Assembly: GCF_030936135.1 (NCBI RefSeq) | Contig: NC_082619.1 | Coordinates: forward strand, 5,583,208-5,647,207 | DNA length: 64,000 nucleotides | Direction: 5' to 3' | Source: Gavia stellata | Lineage: Eukaryota > Chordata > Aves > Gaviiformes > Gaviidae | Shown here: one piece after another, positions 44,187 through 57,947 of the stretch | How the letters are laid out: each line of letters begins with the position of its first letter | Position numbering within the stretch: position 1 is the first letter of the stretch | The notes under the pieces: model-generated | The model's input: only the letters and a program-made list of their open reading frames with translations | Database searches by the model: none | Told to the model about the DNA's origin: nothing | Made by a program: the position numbers and the translations under genes

Positions 44187-47099
44187 GGATTGGTGTCCCC
44201 TCCTATCCTGGGCTGTGGGAGCCTCTCCTCGTGCATGGCCGTGCAGCACCACGGCTTCTCTTCTTGCAACTATTTTGGGCATAACGGGGAGCCGATGTCT
44301 CCTTCAGATGCAATGGAGAAGCCTCCCAGGCATGATTTTGGGCTGTCGTGAGCAGAGCTGAATATTTCTGAAAGCCCTGCCTCTGGCTGCCCATGAGCAG
44401 AGGGACAGGACATGTGTGCCCTCTGAACACAACCGCCAACCGGGAGCCATCACGAAGGCAGCCCGCTGCCAAACCTCTGCTCTTTGGTGCCAGGGAAAAT
44501 GTTTTCTTCGACATCTTGCACTACTCAGAGCTAGATCTGAGACAGGACCCACCTCTGTGGCTGCGTTTGCTCAGCGCATCTACAGTCAGCCCCAAGACCA
44601 TGCTTGGGGCTCGCATGTCCTACAACTACTCAAATATTTAACTATACATGGGTGCATGCAACACATCTCAATAGTCGCTGAGACATGCAACTTGCAGAGA
44701 CCCTCCAGATGCCACCACATCGCCTGCTCCTGGTTGCTCAGCCTATATTCACAGCCTATAGGCTATATTCACCACCCACACCACGGACAGCCAAAGCAAG
44801 GCATGGGGGGCTGAAACGTAAGCAGGCTACCCTGGCACGGCCACCTTGCCACCACGCCCTGCGTCCAGGGCCGGACCTCCCGCACAAAGCCGTGCCGTGG
44901 CGTGCCGGGGATACCTGCCCAGTCCGCTCACCTCACCGGCGCTGCGCAGCGCAGCATAGTCGGGCAAGCCGCCCATTATAGCACCATTGTGAAGAGTTTT
45001 TAGCTTAAAAGTCCTTGAAAGTTTCCCACTGTGACTCGTCAAACAAGATCTTTTTCACTTTTCCTCTCTTCTCCGCTAACAATATTTATACTCATTTCTT
45101 TTATTGAAATCTATCTGCCGCCTGTTCTATTAAAGCTGCCTGAGTGGCAGCTCCTATTCTCCGGGAGCCCGCAGCCCATCTATTCTCCAGACAATGAGGT
45201 ACAAGCAGTCTATCTTCTATTGTGCTTCCCGGCCTTCGGCTCTCAAATCTTCCATCTCCAAAAGGCATGTCAGAGACGCCGCCACGCAAAAGATTGGAAT
45301 CCCAGGCTGCATGGGGGCTTCCCAGCGCCAGCCGGGCTCACTGCCCTGCCTTTCCGGGCAAGCATCTCCGGGGAGATGCTGCCGTGGTACCCGTGATCCC
45401 TCGGGGATGCTTCTCCCCTATCCCCTGCGCACCGCTCTTTGTCCTTAAACATGGTTCGTCGCTGTCAGGCAGCTGCTGCACACGCAGGGCTCGCTGCTGC
45501 CAGGATGTTTGCACTCCTCAGACAACTTATTTGTTACCGGGAATAAAAGAGGAGTATTAAACCCTTTGTTTGCAAGAAGTAGTTCCTTGGGAAATAAAAG
45601 GATTATGGAAATTAATATTTAAAGAAACAAAACAAAACAACTCAGGGACCAACCACCCTTGAACGAGGCTCTAACTCAGGAGCAAATGAGTCGAATAAAG
45701 AATGAGCCCTTTTATTCTGCATCCGGGAGAGCCGGGCTAGCTCGGAGGCAGCTCAGGGCTCGGCAAACTGGCAGCAACTGTCTTCAGCCTCTTCCAGTCC
45801 CTGCCTCCTCCTGGGCTGCTGGTAAGGATGCTGAGCCCCAGGAAAAGGTCCGGACAGCACGCGCCACCCCATTAGAGCAAATCAGCAACGGTTGCAGTTC
45901 ACGAAGCGCCTAAGTGGTGTCAGATCTGCAGCAAAGATGAGTGTAGGGCTCATTAGAGAGCTGCTTTCCTTAATGATACTCAGGCATTGTTCGCAAGCAC
46001 AGAGCCGGGCACCCCCCTCCTCTGCCCCTGGGGTCCATGGACTCGGAGGGCGAGGTGGTGGCCCTCGTGGTGGCACCAGAAGGGATGGATACTCCTAGAG
46101 GAAAGGTTCGGCAGAGGCTGTGACCAGCACTGAGACGCTTCCCCACGCAGCTTTTCTGCCTCCTTGCAGGAATGCATGCAAAAGTCACATGGAAACCAAA
46201 CATCTTCCTTCCCATGCTCTCTCCCACAGCCTAGAGCCAGACCCTAACGAGCCGCACAACAAGAAGTCCTCTCCTTCCTTTCCTTACTCTTTCTTCCTCC
46301 CCGCGATTTTCTCCCTGTTGCCGCTTGCAAGGTGAGAGAGGACAGCGTCGCCAGAATGAAAGATACTCCTGCGTGCCCTCTCCCAGCAGCGGCCCTAATT
46401 CATTTTTCATGGCCCCTTGCAGTGACAAAAGCCGCTGCTTCTCTCTTGTAAGCGTGCGCCATGCAATAAGTCAAAGCTGATGTGCATTTTCCCCCTGGGT
46501 GCCGAAGCTGTGCTTTTGATTTAATTTGTCCTGTTGTTTGGCTCTCAGCCTTTGCCGGTGAGTTCCTTTGGAGAGGCAGCAAGGTAGGGCCCCATACGTG
46601 CAGAGGGGCTGCCTGACAGATGGGGTCCAGTGGGTAGTGTTTAAATAATTTGCTGCAATGATACCAAGATGTTGGAGTGACAGATGCTGCTGGAGAAAAA
46701 TCGCTCAAACGCACGCATCCTGTTTGCGGGAGCGCTGCTCCTCCATTAAATCCTGTTGCAACTTGGCTTTCCTGGAGTCCATCCCATTTCTGGCAGCTTT
46801 CTCGTCGTCTCTAGGAGAAGCTGTAGTGCACAAGGCTTGGCGAGGAGAGATAACAACAAGAAATGAGGTGCTCCTGCCTGCTATTTGCAGGGGTCTTGCA
46901 AAGCCCCTGAAAAAATGTCATAGGGCTTCCCAGCTGGGAGATCAACCACATCCCCTCCCAACCACATGCTACTGCATGCAACCGGCATCGCTCTGCAGGC
47001 AAGAGCATCCCTGTCCCCAGCCAAACTCAAGGAGCCCGGCTTTCCTCTGGATTTGTCTGAAAAACAGCTGCTGGCTGCCAGGACCGTAGGGTCCCTCTG

Positions 47100-47290
47100 G
47101 CTGCAAATTTAAACCCAAAGGCTGTCTCCGTAGGACAAGCTCTTAAGACGCAATTGCAATCCAAAGCGTTAAATGGCTGTAACCTCGGTTAAGCTGTATC
47201 TCAGCCGCATTAAGAAAATATCCCTAGGATGGGAAGCAAGTGGCATAATGGCATTAGAATGAAAAAATCAGCATCAAGTGCCGGCTAAAT
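47100..47290. promoter_or_regulatory. AT-rich island, candidate conserved noncoding element
   Basis: A non-repetitive AT-rich block with GCAATTGCAATCC, TGGCATAATGGCATTAG and similar words. Function is inferred from composition. Confidence 0.28.
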
Positions 47291-48600
47291 CCATCCCCAG
47301 TGCTGGCGAGAAGTCACGGGGATCTGGGAAACTTTCCCTTTCCCTGCCTATCCCTGCACATGGCTCCTAGCAAGCCCAGATGTGGCTTTTTGCAGACGGG
47401 GCATATTTTCCCTCCCTCCTCTTCCCCGGGGACCCCTCCGACCCCTCTTCACCCTCCGGAGCCATCCAAATCATGGCAGGGTGAAGCTCGCTGTCTCCTC
47501 TCCATCATCTTTAGTCCGTCTTTATTTTTTCAGACACGCTATTTTCCAGCCCAGTGGCCTTGCTCTGTCCCTCGTGTTTTATGGCACTGATGTCTCCATT
47601 TCTGGAGGATCATTCGCAATATTGCGGCTTATTGAGAGAAGGCAGGGAAATGCACGGCCGGCGAGACGGATGGGCTCGGCACGGCCGGCGGGCACGGGCA
47701 GCTGGTGAGGGTGCCGTGAGCTTGGGGAGGGCAGATGGAGAGCGGAGGGCCATGCCAGGAACTGGTGATGCTGACCTCCGGGCACTGGGAGGGACTGGGA
47801 ACAGGGGGACCGGAGACGGGGCTGAGGCCCCTCGCTCAAGCCCATCATCCCCTCTCCAGGCCTCCTGTGAAGGTATCAGCCCCGCTGCGGGTGCTGGGAG
47901 GGCGGCGAGAGGCATTGCTCTGCAGGGGAAAAGCCATTTTAAATAACAGCAGTGTATCACAGGAAGGGGAAAAACCCATGGGCTACGGCATTGCTCTGGC
48001 TTTAAATTATACTGTAGGAGGATAAAAATAAAAGAGAGGAAGACAGAGAGAGAGACCAGGAGGAAAAAGAATTGCCATTGTTTTACCAAGCAGATGGGAA
48101 AGTTCAGGGGATCAGAAAAAGACTATTATTATCTTGCCTCGACCGAGAGAAGATGGGAAAGGAAGAGGCATTTTTTTCTCCTGCAGTGAGGAATACTGTG
48201 GCAGAAGTCATTTCAGCAAAGAGTCAGAAGGAAACGGTGCCATCAGCTCTGGGCAGCACCCGAGTTGTCCCCACGGCCCGGGCACACCACTGGGATTTGG
48301 CTTTTTGTCCCCTTCCCCCGGGCAGCGACACCACACCAGCACCGCTATTGCAAGGGGGGGGCGGTGGGCAGGGGAGGGGTGACCAGGGCACACATCCCTC
48401 ACCGCCTCCAGCTGCGGCAACGTGCCAGCTGTGCCGCCAGATGTGCCCGCTGCCAGTGGCGCTGCAGCTGTGGGCCCCCCCTCCCTGGCGCCGCCGGCTC
48501 CTGGCCCCCCGTGCCGACACGAGCTGCCTGCCCGGCCTCATGGCAGGACCACCTGCCCCAGCTACCCAAAGTCCTGCTGCCCTGCCCCAGAGCATTCAAT

Positions 48601-48740
48601 TTAGAATCACAGAATCGGAATCATAGATAAAAACCCTTAAGATCATCAAGTCCAACCGTAAACCTGGCACTGCCAAGTCCACCACTCAACCATGTCCCTA
48701 AGCGCCACGTCTACATGTCTTTTAAATACCTCCAGGGCAT
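48601..48740 (-). mobile_element. CR1 LINE fragment (3' end)
   Basis: The plus strand reads TTTAGAATCACAGAATCGGAATCATAG, the reverse complement of the short-repeat tail of avian CR1. It continues into AAGTCCAACC and CTTTTAAATACCTCCAGG words typical of the CR1 3' region. It is about 140 bp, heavily 5'-truncated, and in NTM intron 3 in NTM sense orientation. Confidence 0.88.
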
Positions 48741-51700
48741 TTAATTTGCTACAAACCATGCAAAAATACACTAAATATGCAACAAATCTCCCCGCTTTTC
48801 CTGCTGGTCATGTCACCGTGAGCAGAACAGGATTTTTTCCCCGCAGTTCATGCAACAAGCCCTTTTTCTGTGTATGCAACAGTACTTATAACTCCGGGGT
48901 GATTCGCTGCTGCTGTTCAGCTCAGCACGGGGCAGCCGAGCAGCTCCGGCTTGTGAGCACGTTTCAGCTCCTTCCCCATACGAGCGCAGCAGTGTTTCTC
49001 AGCCTCGCCAGAGACAAGGAAGCTCTCTTTCTACCGATGTTCAGACTAGGGGAAGTGCGCAGCCTCAAAGCCAATGGCACTGGCCAAGCACGGACACCAA
49101 CTACTGATATACAAATCGGAGCAGACACTGCTGCAACATCTTCCCTGCCAAGCATCAAGGTCGTGGGACAGGGAATTGAGGAGATGGAGCGCAGGTCTAG
49201 TCCGTTGGAGCATCCTTCGCCCACCACATCCCTCCGTCCAGCCAGTCTCTTCACCACTCCAACTTCTCTCCCTTGCCCTCCAGCATATTTTGCATGGTTT
49301 CTTTCTCTTCTCCCCCCTATCCCTCTTCCACCCTCTGCCACGCAGTCCTTCCCTCGGTCCCGACACCTTGCCTTGCCACCTTTCCACCTCTGCACCCACA
49401 TCTCCCCCGCGCCCCTGGGACACGGAGAGGGGCTGGCAACCTGCCCTGCCTAATCCTGCGGCTACCGACTCCTCGGGCACTTAATATTCACGACAGAGAG
49501 AAACATTTCACGGCGAATTGGACGCACATTCAACTGGAAATGGAAATTTTATGACTCTTCTCACTCTGCGCCGCAGATTACACCAGCTGAGAGAACATGG
49601 AAGCAAATGAACAACCTGCGAACTGTAAAGTATATTAATAATGAAATCACAGCCTGGGAAATGAAGGCTTTATTCTGTTTATATTCTGGTCCATTAATAG
49701 AGAGCGCTCGCGCTAGCTCCACCCCATTAGCCGGCAATCTGCGCAGGCGAAGAGCGCAAGGACGGCAGCGGAACGGCGGTGGGGGACAAAAAGCTCTTTC
49801 CCACTGGGGAAAGCTTCAGAAGGGCAGGAGTTTGGCTCAAAGCATTTCTTCGCGCTGCCTCCACCGACGGCTGGTGCGGGCAGGTGAAGGCGGGGGATGT
49901 CTTTGGCCTCGGTGCCCTGTCCTGCGCAAGCTCGGCGAGCGGAGCAGATATTGCAAGGGAAGGAAGGGAGCAGAACGTGATGCTGGGAAGAAGAGGAGCA
50001 TGAATTCAGGGGAAAATCAGCTCCAGCACCACCAGAAGCCCCCCAGCAAGGTGCCGGTGCCAGGAAAACCATCCATGTGCAGCTTTGTGGTAGAGCCGTG
50101 CTTCCTCCCTGCCAGGGTTTGAGCATCTCCACCACCTCTCCGGGCATCCTTCCCACCCCTCATCACAATGTCCCGTCCCTCCAGCGATGGAGGTATCCCA
50201 CTTGTGTGCCCGCAGCCCCGAGGCCACGCTGATGGCGGCAGACCGAGCTGGGCTAGCAGGGCTCGGGCTAAGAAATATTTTGGTGCTATTCCCCCCCACC
50301 CAGCCCTGCCCTTGGCTCGGCAGACCTGGGCCACATGTGAGGCAGCCCAGCCGGGCTCTCTCCTCCCCGAAAACAACTGCAGCGGCTTATGCAAAGCACA
50401 TCACGGGAGCTAAAACGAGCCGGAGCTGAGTTTTCTATAGCTGAAGCGACCTGGTGTTGACAGAATGGGGACGCGTTTCCACAGCTCAGATTTTTATAAT
50501 AATACCTCGGGGGAGTCTCTGGCAAAGTTTGGCCCAAATATAATTAGTTTGCACAGCTATTAGGGGCTGATAAAAGGTTTTAATTTGTGTGGAGATCTCT
50601 TGAATCTCAGACACTCCTGTCCCTTGCTCTTCCCCACGCCAGCCGAATGAAAGGCGAGTCCCAAGCAGGGAGCAAGCTGCCGACACAAAGCCACACGTTT
50701 ACCCGGGAAGGAGGGAGCGGCGCTCATCGCTAAAGAAGAGACAGAAAATCTGGCAAGCTGACAGCAGCGGCGTGTTGGGTTTTGTCTGCCTCGTCCCACC
50801 ACACCAAAGAAATAACTAACATACCCCCTTCTTCCCATAGTGAGCCAAGGCACTGCTGAGGATGGAGAAAAGCCACCGGCACACGGCGGTGCTGCCGGTG
50901 GTGTGAAAATCACTGTCTCTGCACAAAGCCAGAGCGGAGGATGCTCGGGCGGGGGGGTGGCGAGGGCATTATCCTGGGCAACGGGAGCGAACGGAAACTT
51001 CCCCGCTGCCCCAACCCAGTCTTGCCGCCACTTTGCGCATGCAGGGTTGACGAGATTGTCATGCAAATCTCAGCTTGGGAGTGAGCAAAATAAATCTCCG
51101 ATAGTCTTATTAATACGGCTTCGTACGGGGTGCCGGCTCCCTTGTGCCGGGCGTGGCGGCAGCACCGATCGGGAACGTCTGCAACACCGCGGTGGCTCTT
51201 GCCCTTGCAGGAAAGGTAGCCAGCACCCGACGGGATGAGCCAAAGGATAAAACATGGGGGTGCAGGCAGAGCTGCCTGCTTTTGCTCCCCAGCATGGGCA
51301 GCACCTGGCAGCACCGCTGCTGCACGACAGCGACCGGCTCACCCGCTTCCCCAGGCTGCGATAAGGAGTTGAACACACTCTGCCTCTGGCAAGGAGGGAA
51401 AGCGTGACATTGCAAAGCTATGTTTAGGGAATATGCTGAAGCTGAGAGGGTTTTTTTCCCTCCTTTTCTTAAGAGAAAGACATTGCCTCATTTGTAGCTG
51501 GTAGGGGTCTTGTTATTTTTGTACCAAGATGCATATTTTAAAGGCGGCTATGCCAAATATGCAAATAAATCAGCTCAGAGAGTTCATTTCCACCATGCGG
51601 GGAATCAAAAATATTACTTTTATATATATACACGTACAAGTACATAACCTCCCATTGCTTCGAAAAAGCAGGAGGAACCAGGGCACATCAGTGGAAGGGA

Positions 51701-52129
51701 GATGCTAAAAGGAGCTACCCACGGCCAAGCACTTAGCACATGGCACGCTAACTGTGTTTAAGTCATTCCTTGAGGAAAGCAAAACCTGGACCGCACGATG
51801 CAATACCACCGGATCCTGGCTGCTCCATGCCCGGTCCTGGCTCCTGCTGGGCCAGATCCTGCTCCCATGGGAGCCGATGGGGAAGCTGCTGGCACTCAAG
51901 GGACTAAATATTCACCCTACTTCTGGCAGGATCCCATTGCTGGTCACAGCACGTGTCCGCATGCCTTGCAAGCGACTCCAGGCAATGCCAGCTGCCAGCT
52001 TCTCCTTCACCATGACCATGCACAAAACTAGTGTCCATCTCAAAGCCCTGCTTCTCCAAGAGCACTGAAACTTATTTATTTGCACCCCACATGATGCAAA
52101 CAGAGCCAAGCCACCAGTGACCCTTTTCC

Positions 52130-52480
52130 CGGCCGATCTGTCCGGTGCGTGCTGATTAAGCGCACATCAAAACCGGTGGCAGATTTACAGGTTAACAATG
52201 ATTTAGTGGAGTGCACCGCAGCCAAATTAATGCCGGCTATAATGTAGTTTACCTCATTAAACAATGCACACCAAGATCCTGTCTGTTGTAAAACAATTGG
52301 TCTCTGAAGCCTAGTGTTCATCTTCCAGGGTTGCCGGGAGATAATAAATGGGTAATATTCCGGCGATAATGGTAATGGAGTCACGGCTCAGAGCTAATAT
52401 TATGGCAAAGCAGTAATTATTTCAACAGTAAACAAGGGGACGGTTGAGCTGCCGACAGGATTGGAGCCGGTTGAAATGCT
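52130..52480. promoter_or_regulatory. AT-rich island, candidate conserved noncoding element
   Basis: About 350 bp with GATTAAGCGC, CAAATTAATGCC, CTCATTAAACAATG and CAGTAATTATTTC words, non-repetitive, in GC-richer flanks. It is a strong conserved-element texture; function is inferred. Confidence 0.42.
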
Positions 52481-55400
52481 TCAGTTAATGTAGCTGGAGC
52501 CCAGGCCTGCAACTGCCTCCTGGAAGGAGGATGAGGTGCTCAGCCACCGAATGAGCTGGACGAGCCTCCCTGAGACACCTGGCCACCACGAGACTGGGAG
52601 GACGCATGCAACGAGGTGAGGTGGGACGTCACGTATGGCGCAGTGACCAACCCAACCCAACGCTGCAGCTCAGGGCTGGCTCTGTGCGCATCATACAGCC
52701 ACGGTAGGAGGACTCATGTCGCTTCTTTGCGACACCACTTGTGTTGGCTTACACATCATCTCTCCCAATCCTTCTTCCTCAAGAGGGGCTCAAACCCCTC
52801 ATTTCTGCAAGGCATTATAAGCTTTGCTTGGCTCTTTGGTATGTGTTCAGCCAGAAGCAATGCAGACAAACCCTCCCTGCTGCCTAAACACTGAGAAGAG
52901 AGGTGAGGCGGGTGCTTGGCCTCCTCCAAAACCACCTAAACCCTCAACAGGAGACAAGAGACAGTGCAGAAACACAAGATCCAGGTTGAACACAGAAGCA
53001 GCCTTACACAAACCAACTGCTCTCTCCAAGAGATATTTCCCTGTTAAAAGGACCAGCAGAGAGCATGACTCTCCAGTCTGAAGTTAATGAGGTGACTTGA
53101 GGCAAGGTTAAAGGGAGCAATGTTGTGGGACACTGAGCTGATCACTGCAAGGGACAAGGCAGCACAGAAGCAGGCAGAGATTTCCCCACCCAAGTGGATT
53201 CCCCTTTTCTCGGTGCCTGCCGGCCAGGCTCCAGACCTGACGTCCGACCTACAAATATCCCCTGCCTCCTGTCCAGAAAGGATCCTGGGAAGATGAAGGA
53301 CAGCAAGCAATGTGTTCAATAGACAAACCTCTGAGAGGTGAGGACGTGTCCCCTTCCCAGGGAAAAGCAACTCTTCAAGCCGGATTTTTTTTGCAGTCGC
53401 TTGTCCTCTTGTTTTAAGCCCCGCCAAGAGCCAGAGAGAATCAATATATCCAAATATACCAGACTTCTCCCAGAGTCCCTTCGCTGGTTTGCTGCTGATG
53501 TATAGACAGATGATCTCATGAGACCTCTGCCACATCAGGCCACCGTGTCTCATCTATCTTAAGTGCATATACGAGCTGTGATTACTACTGCATCTGAGCG
53601 CCTCACGTCTTGAATGCATTTATCCCCCCATCGGTCCTGCGAGACAAGGGACTGCTATTGTACCTCTTCCAGGGAGGAGGTGGAGGGCCACGGAGGTTAA
53701 ACGGACTAATCGCCGAGGATATCCGGGCCGCAGCATCGTCGGGACCCTCCAGGCATCTCCCCTGCCTCCTGCCTCTGCCTTACAAAGCACCCAGGCAGCA
53801 CCTACCCCACAAATCACAGCTCAGACTCGGCTCAGGACTCTGGCTCCGCACCAGACCTAGCTTTCAGCGCCGAGCCTAATCCTGAGATTAATGAGGGATT
53901 CCTGCTATAAAGACCTCTCGATCAGACCTCTTAAGAGTAAATACACCATCAAGGCAAACCGTAATGTTTTCCTACCCTGGCAGCCGCTGTCTTAAGCCTT
54001 ATACCAGAATCCATCATACTACAGCAATATTCAAAAAGCAATTAGACAAAACCATGGCAGAGAAGTCCACCAAGGGTTGTTAAGGATGACAACTTGGATG
54101 CAGCCTCTGGCTCAGGACGTCTGTGCATGGCAGACCAGTGCCGGCCAGGCAGGTGTGCCAGCAAAGGCATCTGCATGCACACACCTAGTTTTTACACCCT
54201 TTCCTCATGTCCCTGGTCCCATCACGGCAGGATAACCACGCTTACTGTCTGTCTGACCACAGAGCCCTCGTTATCATTTCTGCTAAGCCATGCCCGCTTC
54301 TCCTGGACAGAGGCTGCTGAGCCCTCATCCCTCCTGGGAGAGCCCTCACTGCAATTCCTCAGCACAATTTCCCGAGCTTAACAGGAGGCATGACGAGTCT
54401 TGTGGCTGCAGCACGGATACTCATCCCCCCCAGTTAGCTCAATACGGTGCCACTCGCTCTGCTAGTGAGTAGCTCCGCACACTTCAACGTCGCCCTGTGC
54501 CCGGCAGCTCGGGACGCCGCGCTTTTTCCTAGCCAAGGAATCCCAGCCTTCGTCCGCCGAGAGATGAAAACCAGCCTGACAACATGGCAATCGCCATGAC
54601 AACATCAGAGTTAGCCCAAAAGATAAATAAAGAGCCCAGTAACTATGGAAACACCTGAGTGACCCAAACCAGACTGTTAACTAGAAGACCTCTTTGCAGT
54701 TTACAGATGGCATCGGCACCGCGAGGCCGGGGACCGTAATACATACGAAGCCTTCAAAACAAAGAGATGCTTGGCACCTATGGGTGCAAACACAAATGTG
54801 CATGGGTGCACACAACACTGCCTTTCAGACCCCGGACTGTAACACATCTTGGTTGGACTGGCCAAGGGTTCACAAAACCCTTCTCCAGAGCCAGCATCCC
54901 ACTATTGCTCATGGCAGGAGGATGAGGATGGGCGCAGGGAGGGCCAGCCACCATGCAAGGCTCTGAGCAGTGATGGAGGCATCGACAGGGCCAGCACTCA
55001 TGCGATTCACTAGCAGAAAACTCTCTTGCTCAGGTTCACTCAGCTCTTGAGTTACACAGAGAAAATTCTCTCCTCCTCCCGGCTGTGGGGAACTCTTCCA
55101 GCCCCCAAACCAAACTGAACCTCAAAACCAGGCTTAACGGCTCCCATAACGTGGCAACAACCGCAGATGTGAAAATTCAGCAGAGCTTACCAGACCAAGC
55201 CACTAAACGCATATTGCACTGGACCAGAGCAATGCACGGGAAAGAAAACAGCCGAGCGGTCAAGGGAGCTGGGAGTGGCTGGAAAAGGGTCTCGAGTGAG
55301 ATTAGTCACTGGGGAGCCGGGCTGCTCTTGGTGTAAATCCTCTGGAGGACCCAACCTCATGCTCTCCTGGTGAGCAAACACTCTTATTTGCTCCATTTCC

Positions 55401-57821
55401 CACCAAGAGCCGCACAGCAGGCTTACAGCTGCCAAGAAAATAATAAAGCCCGTGAAGTGCCTTTGCACAGAGGAGCACTCACCGGCGTAAGCATGGGGAC
55501 CAGCTCCTTCAGCTACCAGTCTGTCCGTGCCTGGCACAGACAGCGCTATCAAAGCCTCTCCCCAGCGACATCAGTGAGAGCCGCTTACCCATCCGCTATG
55601 TAAACCCTTAAATTATGCACCAGCTTTCCCTTAACCAATTCTCCCTAGTCCCTTTTCTCCACTACTCCAAGCAAGATGGAGAAAGATGGCGAGAAGAAAC
55701 AGGAGGCGGCTCGCTCGAGACTTCCCCCAGGATGAGTGGTGAGGCAGACCTACAACTGAGAGAGGGGCCGGCAGCTAGCTTTGGGTCCCCGGCTCGCTGC
55801 TGGCTCTCCAAATTAGAGTATATCCTACTAGGGAAAGGGCTACCATCTCAGCATCTGCTATAGCCCCTCTGTGCACCTACCCTGGCTCTTATTTCAGTCT
55901 CCACGCTTCCAATCCTCGTCTCTCCTATGTGCGCTGAATGCAAAATGGAGAAGTAGAGGTCCCCCTTGGTGGCTTGGCAGACCCCGAGAGAGAAATAGAG
56001 GAGCTGCCTATGGAGACGGGCAGCCACCGAAGTTGTCTCGGGCCACCTCTGGGCTCAGCACCCTCCATCAGCAGGAGGCCAGACTCAAGTAAATCCTCTG
56101 TGATCACTTGTTCCCTTTGAGTTTTGAAAGCAGAATGCCTAATCATGGCCAAAATCAGGTAAGAGCTGCTGCTGCAAATTACACAGCGCCACAGGTAATT
56201 TCTGATTAGCTCACTCTTCCTCTCCTGGTGCATCCTCAGTTTCCATAGCAGCTAAGTCCTAAGTAAAATGGAAACATCTGGTTCAAGCACAGGTAAAGAT
56301 TCCCTGGGGAAAGAAACCTGCTGGATGGCAGCAAACAGAGAAAACAGCCCTTGCCAGAGACAGAGGCATCGTAAGCCGGGAGCCTGGTTAGGAGAGGATG
56401 GACGGCATGCAGGAGAAGGCAGCGAGGGGCACGGGAGTGGGAGAGGAAGGTCCTGGGAGAGCAGGAGGGGATGCGGGAAGGAGAGCGGGGTTGCGGGGAA
56501 AACAAGATGCATGTGAAAAACAGGCGGTGAGGAGGTTAAGAGAGACAAAACCACATTGTCAGGGTAGACAAGGGGAAGAGGAGAAAGAAGAAAAGGCTTC
56601 AAGGTGGGAGCACATGAACTGCCTCAACCATAAATGCCACCTGATGGTGACAGATACAGTGACAGCAACTTCGATGCCATGGATAGACGCTTGGGGCTGG
56701 AGAGGAGCACGCGGACCTGTGCCCTGCATTTCATCACTCATCCATGCACAGACCCCGACCAAAGGCCACCATCTTGGAGGCACGACCACCTAAGGTGGAT
56801 AAGGCAGCAAGTGCACCGGGGGGGAATGGTTTTTACAGAGGCTCCTGTCAAGGGAAGGGGCTGAGGTGCCGCCGACTCAGCTCGCTCTCTGCCTGGGCTA
56901 TGGAGAGTGATGGATCTGGCCCAGCAGTTTGCTACAGCACAGACAAAATAGCAAAAAATCAATGGAGCTGCAACCGAGACACCACAGCCATCGTCGGGCA
57001 GCTGAACAGAGAAAGCAGACGCGGCACCATCCATCACTGCCACGGCTGCGTCGTCTCCTTCGGCTGCTGGACAGCCCAGCGGGGGCATCCCCAAGGAGAA
57101 CTTGAGGTAGTTGTCTGGGACCACAGCCCACGTTGGTAAAACCTCAGGGGAAGAAATGACTGAGGTTGAACTGAAGCGCTTAGACGGGATCAGAGCCAGG
57201 CACTGCCCCACGGCCGGACGGCTCATCCCACCCCGAGCCCCCAGATCTCACCCCCAGCTCACCAGCGAGAACCTCACAGCCACTGGGAATAACGGGTCAG
57301 TAAAATGTAAAGCAAATGCCAAAAAGCAGCTGGGAAAGGGTTTTGAAATAATATGCTCCCGAATGGGCACGTATGGGAATTTGCTTCCCAGCAGTCACAC
57401 CCACACAGTTCTGCTCAGGTTTTGCTTACCAATTAACAAGGCCACCAATTAATGCTTCCTGGGCTTTCCTGCTCATTTGCACTATTTACAGTCCTCCTTT
57501 GAAGCAATGTGTGAGAATTCCCCGACAACTTTTCAAAATAGGGCCGGACAAGCACATTCAATCCCTGAGCACCTAACCCCAACCTAGTACTTATGCCAGT
57601 CGTCCACACGAGCAAAACGAAAACCTCCTCTCCCAGACCACCAAGATGGATGTTTCTCCACCAGAGTCATCAACTCCTACATTAAGTCACATCTTTTCGG
57701 TGCACATCACCTTCGTTTTGAAACTGAAGTGCCACGTGAACCGGTCAACACCACCTCCCCAGCCGCTCCCAAATGGTGCTGAGCCCTTCCCAGAATATTT
57801 CTGTTAACGTTTGGCTCTTAC

Positions 57822-57947
57822 CTTTGGGCGAGATGTGTCTCCAGGTGATTGTTGGATCTGGCCTGCCCGTGGCTATGCAGGTGAGGCTGACGTTGCCACC
57901 CTCATTGATGGAGATGTCAGAAGAGATCTCGGTGATTTTGGGAGACA
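57822..57947 (-). CDS. NTM: NTM exon 3 (first half of Ig domain 2)
   Basis: This 126-nt minus-strand exon reads [17 protein letters not shown], then [15 protein letters not shown], then [10 protein letters not shown]. It has the first Ig2 cysteine (LTCIA), the core tryptophan (TWRH) and a sequon (NVS). The acceptor TGTCATTGCAG ends at 57948 and the donor GTAAGA starts at 57821. Phase is 1 at both ends. [15 protein letters not shown] and RHISPK are NTM signatures. Exon 2 (Ig1) was not found between here and 64000. Confidence 0.95.

Larger units (their letters stand above)
37333..57821 (-). other. NTM: NTM intron 3 (20.5 kb)
   Basis: A long GT-AG intron splitting Ig domain 2, with donor GTAAGA at 57821. 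No coding exon was recognised on either strand. It contains AT-rich islands near 38225-38490, 42430-42860, 47100-47290 and 52130-52480, a near-perfect A/T palindrome at 43403-43425, a 20-bp tandem duplication at 44147-44186 and a CR1 fragment at 48601-48740. The homologous OPCML intron is only 310 bp. Confidence 0.88.

Noticed and set aside
53044..53553. 169-codon minus-strand frame
   Set aside because: No domain, no flanking splice consensus in the right phase, and within expected chance length.
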